This document shows, piece after piece, positions 14,926-24,517 of a stretch of DNA of 64,000 nt (positions within the stretch are counted from its first letter, which is position 1; the number at the start of each line of letters is the position of its first letter). Below the pieces are notes generated by a model that did not search any database, had not been told where the DNA came from, and saw nothing but the letters and a program-made list of their open reading frames with translations. This DNA comes from JAOPZW01 sp963788935 (GTDB taxonomy: Bacteria > Actinomycetota > Thermoleophilia > Solirubrobacterales > Solirubrobacteraceae). The DNA is taken from NCBI GenBank assembly GCA_963788935.1, contig CAWBIM010000004.1, positions 124,001 to 188,000 of the forward strand, given 5' to 3'. A program made the position numbers and the translations under genes.

Positions 14926-16434
14926 CTAGTCGTCGTCATCCGCCTGCTGGCTGCGGAACGCCGCCATGCTCCCCTCGCCCGTGGTGCTCGACGAGGGCCG
15001 GCGCACGGCGTCGGCGGCGCGCTGGGCGACCTCGACGAGCAGTCGCACGCCGTAGCCGCTGGCGCCGACGCCGAACGCGTCGCCGCGGTCGTCGTCGAGG
15101 AGCGCCGGCCCGAGCATGTCGACGTGGGCCCACGGGCCCTCGCCGGAGAACTGCCGCAGGAACGTCGCCGCGACGATCGGGTAGCCGTACGGGCGGCCCG
15201 AGGTGTTGCGCAGGTCGGCGACGCGGGACTCGAGCAGGCGGTCGTAGCGCTTGTGCATCGGCCACGGCCACGCGAAGTCCCCGACCGCGGTGCCGGCGTC
15301 GACGATCACGTCGCGCCAGTTGGGCGTCGTTGCCGAACACGCCCGGCGAAGAGGTCGCCCATGCCGGCCCGCATCGCGCCGGTCAGGGTCGCGAGGTCGA
15401 CGACGTGCGACGCGCCTCGATGGCGCTGCGCGTACCAGAGCGCGTCGGCGAGGATCAGCCGGCCCTCCGCATCCGGGTTCGTGACCTCGACCGTGAGCCC
15501 GGAGGCGGTCTCGATGACGTCGGACGGCCGGGTGGCGTCCGGGCCGATCAGGTTCTCGCAGGCGGCGATCACGCCCGTGGCGACGAGCGGCAGCTCGAGC
15601 TCGGCGATCGCGCCCATCGCCGCGAGGACCGCGGCGCCGCCGGCCATGTCGCCCTTCTGGCGCACGATGTCCGACTGCGGCTTGAGGAAGTAGCCGCCCG
15701 CGTCGAAGGTGACGGCCTTGCCCACGAGCCCGAGCCGCGGCTGGCGCGGCGGCGCCCGGCGGCTCGTGGCGGAGCACGATCAGGCGCGGCGGATGCGCGC
15801 TCGAGGCGCCGACGGCCGCGAGCGCCGGCAGGCCGGCCTCGGTCGCGTCGAGGACCTCGACCTGCAGGCCGGGCACGCGCGCTCGCACGCTCGGCGAGGC
15901 TCTCAGGGGTGACGACGTTCGGCGGCCCGTCGACGAGCTCGCGGGCCACGTTCGTCCAGCGGGCCACGACCTCGGCCCGGGCGGCCGTCGCCTCGAAGAC
16001 GGCGGGCGGGCGCCGCAGATGACGAAGCGCTCGGGGGCGTCCGGCCGCGGCGCGCTCTTCCAGCGCCCCGCGTCGTAGCTGCCGAGGACGGCGCCCTCGA
16101 CGATCGCCGCGACCTGGCGCTCCTCCGCCATCGGGAGCGTGTCGTCGAGCACCCACGCGACCGTGCCGGCGCCGCGGTTGGACTGCACGACCCGCGCCGC
16201 GGCCGTTCTCAGGTCCTCGGGGTCGACGCCCTCCGTCTGCACCAGCGCCACCCGCCGCGCCCGCACCTCGCGGCCGACCTGCACGACCGCGACCGGGTCG
16301 GCGTCGGCCGCGGAGCGGAGCAGGCGGCCCTCGAACATCGCGTCGAGCCGGCGGACGCGAGGCCGTCCGCCGCCAGCGCGAGGACGTCGGCCTCGACCTC
16401 GGCCGGCCGGGGCGGAGCTGAGCTCGACCTTCAT
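14926..16434 (-). pseudogene. pepA: M17 leucyl aminopeptidase (PepA-like), broken by several frameshifts
   Basis: Over 1.5 kb the frames together encode a full-length cytosolic M17 peptidase: the start MKVELSSAPA, FEGRLLRSAADADPVAVVQV, the metal-site region GKAVTFDAGGYFLKPQSDIV and NPDAEGRLILADALWYAQRH, and the C-terminal GRPYGYPIVAATFLRQFSGE. No single frame covers it. Slips occur near 16400, 16360, 16015, 15895, 15750 and 15340, including a mutually compensating pair at the N-terminus. The family consensus N-T-D-A-E-G-R-L reads N-P-D-A-E-G-R-L here. So many breaks could mean decay or a poorly resolved assembly patch. Its place beside pqqB makes it a candidate PqqA-processing peptidase if intact in the organism. 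Confidence 0.75.
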
Positions 16435-16500
16435 CGCGCGGGGTCGGGGGTCGGCACGGGCTGGGGACCGGAGGTCATCGCCTGTTTCTATCATCGCCCG

Positions 16501-17394
16501 GTGCGCGTCCGGATCCTCGGCTCCGCCGCCGGCGGCGGCTTCCCGCAGTGGAACTGCCGCTGCCCGACCTGCGAGGCGGCCCGGGCCGGCGCCGCGCGGC
16601 CGCGCACGCAGTCCTCGATCGCGGTCCGCGGGATGGAGGGGCCCTGGTTCCTGGCCAACGCGTCGCCCGACCTGCGCCAGCAGCTCGAGACCCTCCCGCC
16701 CGAGCCGACCGCGGGCCCGCGGGCCGCACCGGTCGCCGGGGTGCTGCTCACGGACGCCGAGATCGACCACACCGCGGGCCTGCTGCTGCTGCGCGAGTCG
16801 GCGACGCCGCTGCAGGTCTACGGCAGCGCGGACGTCCGCCGCGCGCTGACCGACGGCTATCCCGTCCTCCGCGTCCTCGCGGGCTACTCGGGCGTCGACT
16901 GGCATGCCCTCGAGCCCGGCGCCACCGTCGCGATCGCGGGCTCGTCGCTCACGGTCGAGTCGTTCGCGACCGGCGGCGACGCGCCGCTGTACCTCGCGGG
17001 CACCGGGGCGGAGATCGAGGCGACCGGCCTCGTGTTCCGCGACGGCGCGGGCGGCGGCGTGCTCACCTACGTGCCCGGCCTCGCGCGCCTGGACGACGAG
17101 ATCCTCGCCCGCCTCGCCGCGAGCGACGTCGTCCTCGTCGACGGGACGTTCTGGATCGACGACGAGCTCGCGCGGCTCGGGATCTCCCGGCGCACCGCCG
17201 CGCAGATGGGCCACGTGGCGCTCACCGGCCCGGGCGGCTCGCTCGCGCCGCTGGCTGCGCTCGAGCGCCCGCGCGTCGTCCTCGTGCACATCAACAACAC
17301 GAACCCGATCCTGCTCGACCGCTCGGCCGAGCGCGACGCGGTGCTCGCCGCCGGGGTCGAGATCGGGGACGACGGGCTCGAGATCGAGCTCTGA
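16501..17394 (+). CDS. pqqB: PQQ biosynthesis hydroxylase PqqB
   Basis: PqqB is a metallo-beta-lactamase-fold iron enzyme that hydroxylates the crosslinked Glu-Tyr intermediate. The 297-residue protein starts at GTG 16501 with MRVRILGSAAGGGFPQWNCR and continues CPTCEAARAG, a hallmark. Later motifs are LLTDAEIDHTAGLLLLRES, where the MBL His cluster is partly replaced as usual in PqqB, DVVLVDGTFW, MGHVALTGPGG and VLVHINNTNPIL. It stands apart from pqqACDE, separated by the regulator and the peptidase, and is divergent from the latter with 66 bases between. The frame is intact. Confidence 0.95.
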   Translation: MRVRILGSAAGGGFPQWNCRCPTCEAARAGAARPRTQSSIAVRGMEGPWFLANASPDLRQQLETLPPEPTAGPRAAPVAGVLLTDAEIDHTAGLLLLRESATPLQVYGSADVRRALTDGYPVLRVLAGYSGVDWHALEPGATVAIAGSSLTVESFATGGDAPLYLAGTGAEIEATGLVFRDGAGGGVLTYVPGLARLDDEILARLAASDVVLVDGTFWIDDELARLGISRRTAAQMGHVALTGPGGSLAPLAALERPRVVLVHINNTNPILLDRSAERDAVLAAGVEIGDDGLEIEL

Positions 17395-17476
17395 GCGCTT
17401 CCACGGCATCGGGCTGCGGGGCGAGGGCCCCGGCCGATACGTTTGCGCCCGCAAGCAATCCCAGGCCGAGGTGCCC

Positions 17477-17851
17477 ATGGAGACCGTCGTCTGGATCGTG
17501 CAGATCCTGCTCGCCGTCGTGTTCCTGTTCGCCGGACTCACGAAGATCACGCAGCCGCGCGAGAAGCTCGTCGCCGGCCAGATGGCGTGGGCCGAGGACT
17601 TCACCTCGGCGCAGGTCAAGAACATCGGCGCGATGGAGGTGCTCGCCGCCCTCGCGCTCGTGATCCCGGGGGCCTTCGACGTGTTCGTCGGGCTCACCCC
17701 GCTCGCGGCGGTCGGTCTCGTCGCGCTGATGCTCGGCGCCGCCGCCACGCATATCCGCCGCCACGAGCGCCAGATGGTGGTCGTCAACCTCGTCCTCGGC
17801 GCGATGGCGGTGTTCGTCGCGTTCGAGCGCTTCGGCCCGCACCAGCTGTGA
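17477..17851 (+). CDS. DoxX-family membrane protein
   Basis: A 124-residue protein with four predicted transmembrane helices, beginning METVVWIVQILLAVVFLFAG and LTKITQPREKL, the standard N-terminus of DoxX/DoxD-like proteins. Later segments are VLAALALVIPGAF, LTPLAAVGLVALMLGAAATH and VVVNLVLGAMAVFVAF. DoxX proteins relate to quinone-linked oxidoreductases and redox homeostasis. It lies 82 bases after pqqB and may be cotranscribed, so a link to electron transfer from the alcohol dehydrogenase is possible but not shown. Confidence 0.8.
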   Translation: METVVWIVQILLAVVFLFAGLTKITQPREKLVAGQMAWAEDFTSAQVKNIGAMEVLAALALVIPGAFDVFVGLTPLAAVGLVALMLGAAATHIRRHERQMVVVNLVLGAMAVFVAFERFGPHQL

Positions 17852-17855
17852 GCGG

Positions 17856-17873
17856 CCGGGGGTCGACCCCCGG
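17856..17873. terminator. Perfect 18-bp palindrome after the DoxX gene
   Basis: CCGGGGGTCGACCCCCGG is a perfect palindrome starting five bases after the DoxX stop. It could fold as a GC-only hairpin and act as a terminator in a high-GC organism, although no T-run follows. A binding site is the alternative. Confidence 0.4.
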
Positions 17874-17997
17874 GTCCACCCCGGCGCGGCCCCCGCAGCC
17901 AGTCGGGGGCGGGCCGCCAAAAATAGGGTGTTCCCCCCGATGTGCGGGGCGGCGCGGCGGCGTAGCGTCGCGCCGACCACACACCGAAGGGGAATTC

Positions 17998-18843
17998 ATG
18001 GCTGCAGACATCCAGGACCCGCAGGCGCAGGACGCCGCCCTGAAGGCGCGCCACCGCACGATGTGGGCGTCCGGCGACTACCCGTCGATGGTCGAGACGT
18101 TCCTGCTCCCGCTCGGCCCGCGGCTCGTCGAGGCGTGCGGGATCGGGCCCGGCATGCACGTGCTCGACGTCGCCGCCGGCACCGGCAACGCGTCGATCCC
18201 GGCCGCGCAGCGCGGGGCGAGCGTCACCGCCAGCGACCTCACGCCCGAGCTGCTCGAGGCCGGCCGCCATCGCGCCGACGGCGCGGGCGTCTCGCTCGGA
18301 TGGGTCGAGGCGGACGCCGAGCACCTGCCGTTCGACGACGCGTCCTTCGACGTCGTGATCTCGTCGATCGGCGTCATGTTCGCGCCCCACCACCAGGCCG
18401 CGGCGGACGAGCTCGTCCGCGTGTGCCGCCCGGGCGGCACGATCGGCCTGCTGAGCTGGACGCCCGAGGGCATGATCGGCGGGCTGTTCCGCACGATCGG
18501 CCCGTTCGCCCCGCCGCCCCCGCCCGGCGCGCGCCCCGCCCCGCTCTGGGGCAGCGAGGACCACGTGCGCGAGCTGTTCGGCGACCGCGTCGACTTCCGC
18601 ACGCTCGAGCGCGATGTCCTCGACGTCACCGCGTTCACGCGACCGCACGACTACGCCGAGCACTTCAAGGCGCGCTACGGCCCGACGATCACGGCCCGCG
18701 CCAACGCGGAGAAGAACGGCGTGGCCGGCGACCTCGACGCGGCGCTCGACGCGTTCTGCGACGAGTGGAACCGCGGCACCGAGGACCAGGCGCGGTTCGA
18801 CATGGAGTACCTGCTCGCGATCGGGACGCGCGTCGCGGGCTGA
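17998..18843 (+). CDS. Class I SAM-dependent methyltransferase
   Basis: A 281-residue methyltransferase of the UbiE/Methyltransf_11 kind. Motif I is VLDVAAGTGNASIPAAQRGA, followed by VTASDLTPELLEAGR (motif II acidic residue), EADAEHLPFDDASFDVVISS and VRVCRPGGTIGLLSW. The C-terminal ~90 residues (WGSEDHVRELFGDRVDFRTL) match a group of small-molecule methyltransferases seen widely in Actinobacteria. ATG 17998 is fixed by GAAGGGG seven bases upstream. The substrate is unknown. It is convergent with the LuxR gene, three bases apart, and not obviously linked to the PQQ locus. Confidence 0.85.
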   Translation: MAADIQDPQAQDAALKARHRTMWASGDYPSMVETFLLPLGPRLVEACGIGPGMHVLDVAAGTGNASIPAAQRGASVTASDLTPELLEAGRHRADGAGVSLGWVEADAEHLPFDDASFDVVISSIGVMFAPHHQAAADELVRVCRPGGTIGLLSWTPEGMIGGLFRTIGPFAPPPPPGARPAPLWGSEDHVRELFGDRVDFRTLERDVLDVTAFTRPHDYAEHFKARYGPTITARANAEKNGVAGDLDAALDAFCDEWNRGTEDQARFDMEYLLAIGTRVAG

Positions 18844-18846
18844 CCG

Positions 18847-21438
18847 TCACGGCGCGGCGGCGAGGCGTGCGGCGGCCGCCGCCGCCTCGCGCCGCGAGGC
18901 CACCCCGAGCTTCTGCAGCACGGCGGAGACGTGGTGGTCGACGGTCTTGGGCGCGATGACGAGCGTCTCGGCGATCTCCGCGTTCGTCGCTCCGGCGGTG
19001 AGGAGGTCGAGCACCTCGACCTGACGGGGGGTCAGGCCGGCCGGGGCCGCGCGCGAGGCGGCGCGCGGCCCCCGCGGGATCCGGCGCATGCCGTCGGCCC
19101 GCAGCCGCCGGCGCAGCTGCGCCGCGGCGCGCGCCGCGCCGAGCTCGTCGAAGATCCGCAGCCCCTCGACCCGCGCCTCGTCGGTCTCGGCGTCCACGAG
19201 CATCTGGGCGCGCTCATAGGGGAAGCCGAGCGCCGCCCACGCGGCGGCCGCGCCCTGCCAGTCGCCCGCCACCGCGCGGACGTACGGCGTCGGCTGCCCG
19301 CTCGGTCCGGGCGGCCCCGGCGGCGTCGCCGCGCCCACCCGCCACAGCCACCACGCGAGCTCGTCGCGGGCCCACACGTCGGCGCGCCGCGTCGCGAGCG
19401 CGTGGATCTCCCGCGCGGCCGCGACGACGCCGTCCGTGTCGCCCTCGAGCCAGGCGTGCTCGGCCCGGGTGCACGCGACCGGCCCCAGGCGCTGCAGCTC
19501 GCCGGTCGCGATCGCGAGGCGCTCGGCCTCCGCGATCGTGGCGCCGGCCTCGTCGTCGCCGCGGCGGCTCTGCAGGCGGCCGAGGACGATGAGCGCGGGG
19601 CAGACGCTCACCCCGGGCTGGTCGCCGAGCGCGAGGGCGGCGTTCGCGTCCTGCTCGGCCGCGGCCCAGGCGCCGCCCATGAGCCGCAGCCCCGCGCGCG
19701 CGCCGAGCAGGTACTGCGCGTAGCCGTCGAGCCCGCGTTCGACCGTGAAGCGCAGGGCGCGGTCGATGTCGTCCGCGACGCGCGGGTCGTCGCGGTGGTG
19801 CATGAGCATCCCCAGCGCGAGGTTGCCGAGCGCGCGGGCGCCGTGGTCGTCGTGGCCGCCCGCGACGGCGAGCGCGAACGCCTCCTCGAGCAGGGCCCGC
19901 CCGTGCTCGATGTCGCCGGACTTGTGCAGGACCGAGCCCACGTTCGTCAGCGCGTGCGCGACGGTCTCGTCGTCGCCGGCGCGTCGAGCGAGGCGCTCCG
20001 CCCGCGTCCCGAGCGCGACCGCCTCCTCGTTGCGCTCGTCGAGCATCGCCAGCTGCGAGCGGCCGCTCAGGGCCATCGCCAGCTCGCGGCTGTCGGGGAA
20101 GGCCTCGAGCACCGCGATCGACCGGTCGCCGAGGGCGGCCGCCTCCTCGCCGCGTCCCGACCACCACATCAGGCGCGACAACCAGCGCAGGTCGTCGCCG
20201 ACGCGCAGCGTGTCGCCCGCCGCCTCGTGGATCGCGAGCAGGGCGCGGCGCGCCTCGGTGGCGCGCTCGACGTCCCCGCAGAGGTAGCCCTCGACCGCGA
20301 CGCCCGCGAGCGCCTCCAGGCGGCCGGCGGGATCGGTGCCCTCCTCGGCCGCGAGCGCCGCCTCCCAGTGCTCGAGCGCCTGCCGGTGGCCGCCCGCGCG
20401 CGCCGCGGCCCGGGCGGCGACGGGCGCGAGGCGGCGGATGGCCAGGACGTCGCCCGCGCGGCGGGCGTGGTGGGCCAGGCGCGCGGGATCGGCGTCCTCG
20501 TCGGCGGCGAGGGCGCCCAGGACGAGGCGGTCGAGCTCGCGGCGGCGGACGGGGGAGAGCTCGTCCTCGACGGCCCGGCGGGCGAGGTCGTGGCGGTAGG
20601 CGACGGCGTCGCCGCGGACGGTGAGGAGGCCGGCGGCGATGCACTCGTCGATCGCGGCGGCGTCGGCGCCGACGGTCTCGCCGAACAGCCACAGCTCGGT
20701 CGCGCCCGGCACGACGGCGGCGAGCTCCACGACGGCGCGGGCGGAGGCCGAGATGCCCGTCAGGCGCAGGGCGACGGCGTCGCGGACGCTGGCCGGGACG
20801 CCGCCGTCGGCGGCCGCGGCGAGGACCTCGGTGACGTAGAACGGGTTGCCGCCCGAGACCGCGTGGAGGTCCGAGGCGTCACGGCCCGCGCGCGCGGCGA
20901 GCAGCGCGACGGCATCCTGCGACAGCGGCTCGGGCGAGACGCGCACGGCACATTCGCGGGGCAGCCCGGCGAGCACGCGGCGGACCTCGGGCCGCTCCGC
21001 GACGCCCTCGCTGCGCGACGTGAGGAGCAGGCAGCCGGGAGACCGCACGAGCCGCCGCCCGAGGAGGGCGACGAGGTCGAGCGTGCCGTCGTCGGCCCAG
21101 TGGATGTCCTCGATGACGATGACGGCCGCCGCCGCGAGGGCATCGAGCGCGGCGTCGAGGACGGCCTCGCGCGAGTCACCGTCGAGCGCCGCGAGCAGCG
21201 GCCCGCCCGCCTGGCGGCCGACGTCGCGCAGCGGGCCCATCGCGCGGGGCGTGATGAGCGGGTCGCACGCGCCCCAGAGCACGCGATCCGGCGGAAGCTC
21301 CCCGCACACGGCGGTGACGAGCGACGTCTTGCCGATCCCGGCCTCTCCGGCCACGACGACGACACGCCCCGTCTCGGGCGCCGCCGCGATCGCCGCCTCG
21401 AGGACCTGCCGCTCGCCGTCACGCTCGAGAAGCTCCAC
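18847..21438 (-). CDS. Large ATP-binding LuxR-family transcriptional regulator
   Basis: An 863-residue STAND-type regulator. The N-terminus carries a Walker A motif (VVVVAGEAGIGKTSLVTAVC) and a Walker B-like stretch VIVIEDIHWADDGTLDLVAL. The middle ~450 residues are Ala/Glu-rich TPR-like helices of the MalT/AfsR type (ALTNVGSVLHKSGDIEHGRA, ALGNLALGMLM). The last ~65 residues are a LuxR helix-turn-helix (LTPRQVEVLDLLTAGATNAE and VIAPKTVDHHVSAVLQKLGV). Such proteins bind an inducer through the repeats and activate nearby genes. It follows aldehyde dehydrogenase by 40 bases and may be in its operon. The ligand is unknown. Confidence 0.9.
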   Translation of the reverse strand: MELLERDGERQVLEAAIAAAPETGRVVVVAGEAGIGKTSLVTAVCGELPPDRVLWGACDPLITPRAMGPLRDVGRQAGGPLLAALDGDSREAVLDAALDALAAAAVIVIEDIHWADDGTLDLVALLGRRLVRSPGCLLLTSRSEGVAERPEVRRVLAGLPRECAVRVSPEPLSQDAVALLAARAGRDASDLHAVSGGNPFYVTEVLAAAADGGVPASVRDAVALRLTGISASARAVVELAAVVPGATELWLFGETVGADAAAIDECIAAGLLTVRGDAVAYRHDLARRAVEDELSPVRRRELDRLVLGALAADEDADPARLAHHARRAGDVLAIRRLAPVAARAAARAGGHRQALEHWEAALAAEEGTDPAGRLEALAGVAVEGYLCGDVERATEARRALLAIHEAAGDTLRVGDDLRWLSRLMWWSGRGEEAAALGDRSIAVLEAFPDSRELAMALSGRSQLAMLDERNEEAVALGTRAERLARRAGDDETVAHALTNVGSVLHKSGDIEHGRALLEEAFALAVAGGHDDHGARALGNLALGMLMHHRDDPRVADDIDRALRFTVERGLDGYAQYLLGARAGLRLMGGAWAAAEQDANAALALGDQPGVSVCPALIVLGRLQSRRGDDEAGATIAEAERLAIATGELQRLGPVACTRAEHAWLEGDTDGVVAAAREIHALATRRADVWARDELAWWLWRVGAATPPGPPGPSGQPTPYVRAVAGDWQGAAAAWAALGFPYERAQMLVDAETDEARVEGLRIFDELGAARAAAQLRRRLRADGMRRIPRGPRAASRAAPAGLTPRQVEVLDLLTAGATNAEIAETLVIAPKTVDHHVSAVLQKLGVASRREAAAAAARLAAAP

Positions 21439-21478
21439 CCCGCGGCCAGCCTAATGGACCGCGGGGGGGTATCGCCGG

Positions 21479-22981
21479 TCAGGAGCGCAGGCCGATCCAG
21501 ACGGTCTTGAGGTCGGCGTACTTCTCGAGCGCGTGGATCGACTTGTCGCGACCGAAGCCCGACTGCTTGAAGCCACCGAACGGGCTCGTGATGTCGCCCG
21601 CGTCGAACGTGTTGACCCACACGACGCCCGCCCGGATCGCGCGCGCCACGCGGTGCGCGGCGTCGACGCTGTCGGTCCAGACCGCGGCCGCCAGGCCGTA
21701 CATCGTGTCGTTGGCGACCGTCACCGCCTCGGCCTCGGAGCCGACCTCGATCGTCGAGAGCACCGGCCCGAAGATCTCCTCGCGGGCGATCGTCATGTCG
21801 TTGCGCACGCGGTCGAAGACGGTGGGCTCGATGTAGAAGCCGCCCGTGTCGGTGCGCACGCGGCTGCCGCCGAGGATGAGGTCGGCGCCCTCCGTGCGGC
21901 CGGTCTCGATGTAGCCCATGACGCGCTCGGTCTGGGTCTGGTCGACCATCGCCCCGAGCGTCGTGTCGGGGTCGAGCGGGTTGCCCGGCGCGATGTCGCG
22001 CGCGGCGGCGAGGAGCAGGTCCATGAACTCGTCCTTGATCTGCTCGTGCACGACGAGCCGCGTGCCCGCGTTGCAGACCTCGCCCTGGTTGTAGAAGACG
22101 CCCCACGCGGCCGCGCTCGCCGCCGCCGGCAGGTCGTGGCAGTCGGGGAGGACGATGTGCGGGCTCTTGCCGCCGCACTCGAGCGAGATGCGCTTCATGT
22201 TCGACTCGCCGGCGTAGCGCAGGAACCGCTTGCCGATCTCGGTCGAGCCGGTGAAGGCGATCATGTCGACGTCGGGATGCAGGCCGAGCGGCTGGCCCGC
22301 GCCGGGGCCGTCGCCCGGGACGACCTGCAGGACGCCGTCGGGCAGCCCGGCCTCGGCCGCGAGGGCGCCGAGGCGCAGGGCGGTCAGCGGCGACTGCTCG
22401 GCCGGCTTGAGGACGACGCTGTTGCCGACGGCCAGCGCCGGCCCGAGCTTCCACGAGGCCATGAGCAGCGGGAAGTTCCACGGCACGACGGCGCCGACGA
22501 CCCCGAGCGGCTCGCGGTAGATCAGCGCGACCGCGTCCCGCGACGTCGGGGCGATCTCGTCGTAGACCTTGTCCACGGCCTCGGCGTAGTACTGGATGCA
22601 CTCGGCGGCGAGGCGCACGTCGGTGTCGCGCGCCTCGCGGATCGGCTTGCCCATGTCGAGCGTCTCGAGCAGGCCGAGCTCGTCGGCGTGCTCGCGCATG
22701 AGGTCGGCGAGGCGCAGCAGCACGCGCTTGCGCTCCCTCGGTGCGGCCGTCGCCCACGTCCCGGCGGCGAACGCGGCCCGCGCGCCCGCGACCGCGCGAT
22801 CGACGTCGGGCGCCGTGCACGCGGCGACCTGGGCCAGCTCGCGCCCGTCGATCGGGCTCACGCACGCGAACGTCGCGCCGTCGTGCGCGTCCGCGTACCG
22901 CCCGTCGATGAACGCCTGGCGCGGGACGTCGAGCTCCGCCGCCCGCTCCGTCCAGCCGTCAACCGTCGCGATCGCCGCCAT
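21479..22981 (-). CDS. NAD(P)-dependent aldehyde dehydrogenase (PuuC-like)
   Basis: A 500-residue class 3 aldehyde dehydrogenase. The catalytic Glu lies in RISLECGGKSPHIVL and the nucleophile Cys in NQGEVCNAGTRLVVHE. Other motifs are PWNFPLLMASWKLGPALAVG, FTGSTEIGKRFL and GGFKQSGFGRDKSIHALEKY. The pattern is closest to gamma-glutamyl-gamma-aminobutyraldehyde dehydrogenases (PuuC) and broad aliphatic ALDHs. It could oxidise aldehydes made by the PQQ dehydrogenase, but no puu genes or alcohol pathway genes adjoin it, so this is conjecture. The upstream VOC gene ends 48 bases before its start. Confidence 0.9.
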   Translation of the reverse strand: MAAIATVDGWTERAAELDVPRQAFIDGRYADAHDGATFACVSPIDGRELAQVAACTAPDVDRAVAGARAAFAAGTWATAAPRERKRVLLRLADLMREHADELGLLETLDMGKPIREARDTDVRLAAECIQYYAEAVDKVYDEIAPTSRDAVALIYREPLGVVGAVVPWNFPLLMASWKLGPALAVGNSVVLKPAEQSPLTALRLGALAAEAGLPDGVLQVVPGDGPGAGQPLGLHPDVDMIAFTGSTEIGKRFLRYAGESNMKRISLECGGKSPHIVLPDCHDLPAAASAAAWGVFYNQGEVCNAGTRLVVHEQIKDEFMDLLLAAARDIAPGNPLDPDTTLGAMVDQTQTERVMGYIETGRTEGADLILGGSRVRTDTGGFYIEPTVFDRVRNDMTIAREEIFGPVLSTIEVGSEAEAVTVANDTMYGLAAAVWTDSVDAAHRVARAIRAGVVWVNTFDAGDITSPFGGFKQSGFGRDKSIHALEKYADLKTVWIGLRS

Positions 22982-23029
22982 CTCGTGCTCCTCCTCCGGG
23001 GACGGGGCGATCCTAATGTGCCGGGCGCG

Positions 23030-23446
23030 TCAGCTCCCGGGCGGCGCGACGATCTCGTTCAGCGCGAGCACGTTGCCCTCGCTGTCGCGCAGCCACGTCG
23101 ACTTCACCGGGCCGTAGTCGATGACCTTGCCGCCGCCGGAGATCGTGCCCTCCGTGCCCGCGAAGCTCGACGGCGTCGCGTCGAGGAACGCGACGCCGCG
23201 CGCCGTCAGGCCGTCGACCAGGTCCTCGATGCCCGTCACGAGGAACGCGACGACGGGGTAGTCGGGCGGGACGCGGTCGCGGATCTCGCTGAGCACGACC
23301 AGCGTCCCGTTGCCGGCCGTGAACGCCATCGGATCGGCGCCCGGCGGCGACACCTGCTCGAGCCCGAGCACGTCGCGGTAGAAGGCCTCGGCGCGCGGGC
23401 CGTCCTGGGCCGGCAGGATCGGGTTCAGCGGGAACGGGGCGAGCAT
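23030..23446 (-). CDS. VOC (glyoxalase/bleomycin-resistance) superfamily protein
   Basis: A 138-residue protein with the two beta-alpha-beta-beta-beta modules of the vicinal oxygen chelate fold: ILPAQDGPRAEAFYRDVLGL in the first half and KVIDYGPVKSTWLRDSEGNV plus LALNEI at the end. The Glu in LALNEI matches the usual metal ligand position. The function of this subgroup is undefined; dioxygenase, isomerase or resistance roles all occur. It sits between the DUF4126 and aldehyde dehydrogenase genes in the same direction. Confidence 0.78.
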   Translation of the reverse strand: MLAPFPLNPILPAQDGPRAEAFYRDVLGLEQVSPPGADPMAFTAGNGTLVVLSEIRDRVPPDYPVVAFLVTGIEDLVDGLTARGVAFLDATPSSFAGTEGTISGGGKVIDYGPVKSTWLRDSEGNVLALNEIVAPPGS

Positions 23447-23499
23447 CGGCCCATCATCGCGGCCCGGGCCGGGCGCCGGGACCGCGGGGCGCGCGGCGG

Positions 23500-24432
23500 T
23501 CAGCGGGCGAGCGCGCCCAGCGCAGCGGCCGCGGTGACGCCGTAGATGACGTGGAACGCGGCGTCGTTCGCGATCGCCTCGGGCGACTGGCGCCACACCG
23601 GCGGCGCGACGCCCAGCAGCGGGAGCTCCACGAGGCTCCCGGCCCACACGCCCAGGCCGACGGCCGTCCCGGTCGTCAGCGGCGCGCGGCGGGCGCGGGC
23701 CCCGGCGGCGGCGAGCGGCACGCCCCAGGCCGTGCCGTAGAGCCAGTGCATCGCGTGGTTGAGCGCGGGGCGGCGGCGGCGCGGGACGCGTTTGTGGAGC
23801 GTCGTCCGCAGCAGGCGCCGGCCGACCTTCCCGGGCGCGTCGCTCGGCCCGGTGCCGGTCGCCGCCTGGTAGGTCGTCTGCGCGAGGGTCATCGCGGCGG
23901 TGCCGGCCGCGGCGGCCGCAACGCCGCCGGCGAGGCGCACCGGGAGCGGGCGCTCGGGCGGCGCCGCCTCGGGGTCGAGCGCGGGGCGAACCGCGGGCCG
24001 CGCACCGGCGCGCGGGCGGCTGGCGACGGCGGCGAGCGAGAGCGCGAGGACGTCCTCGACGAGGCCGAGGACCGGGTCGGGCACCGGCAGGCGCGCGGCG
24101 AGCGCGGCCCGTCCGCGGTGGGCCGCCCCGGCGGCGGCGACCGCCGTGATGGACGCCACGGCCGCGCCGGCGGGCCCCGCGGCGCGGTGGCCGGCGATCG
24201 TCCCGCCCGCCACCCGCCCGGCGAGCGCCGGCGGCTCGATGCGGGCCGGGGTGAGCGGGAGCTTGTCGCCGACGAGCTCGCCCGCCGCGGCGGCCATGAT
24301 CGGCAGGCGTCCGCGCGGCCCGCCGAGACGCCCCCGGGCCGCGAGCGCGCCGACGCCCGAGAACGTCCGCAGGCCGCTGCACGCGCCGAGCAGCGCGGCG
24401 TCGGCGAGCCGGAGGGCGGTGCGCGCGCTCAT
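23500..24432 (-). CDS. DUF4126-like multi-pass membrane protein
   Basis: A 310-residue Ala/Gly-rich membrane protein. The first half matches DUF4126: ACSGLRTFSGVGALAARGRL and AGELVGDKLPLTPARIEPPA, with GAAVASITAVAAAGA. The second half has a separate membrane module containing ALNHAMHWLYGTAWGVPLAA and NDAAFHVIYGVTAAAALGAL, resembling DUF1440/DUF6789-type proteins. A fusion of two small membrane-protein families is thus likely. The function is unknown. The codons are extremely GC-biased but uninterrupted. Confidence 0.7.
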   Translation of the reverse strand: MSARTALRLADAALLGACSGLRTFSGVGALAARGRLGGPRGRLPIMAAAAGELVGDKLPLTPARIEPPALAGRVAGGTIAGHRAAGPAGAAVASITAVAAAGAAHRGRAALAARLPVPDPVLGLVEDVLALSLAAVASRPRAGARPAVRPALDPEAAPPERPLPVRLAGGVAAAAAGTAAMTLAQTTYQAATGTGPSDAPGKVGRRLLRTTLHKRVPRRRRPALNHAMHWLYGTAWGVPLAAAGARARRAPLTTGTAVGLGVWAGSLVELPLLGVAPPVWRQSPEAIANDAAFHVIYGVTAAAALGALAR

Positions 24433-24517
24433 CGCGCGCGGAGGGATGGGTCGTCGGCAAAGGTCATGCGTCCCGGGGCGCTACCCGGCCACGCCCGGGG
24501 GCGGACACGTCGGGCGT

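Noticed and set aside
14926..18663. A 1245-codon minus-strand frame
   Set aside because: Only the parts in 14926-16434 match a protein family (M17). The rest is antisense to pqqB, DoxX and a methyltransferase.
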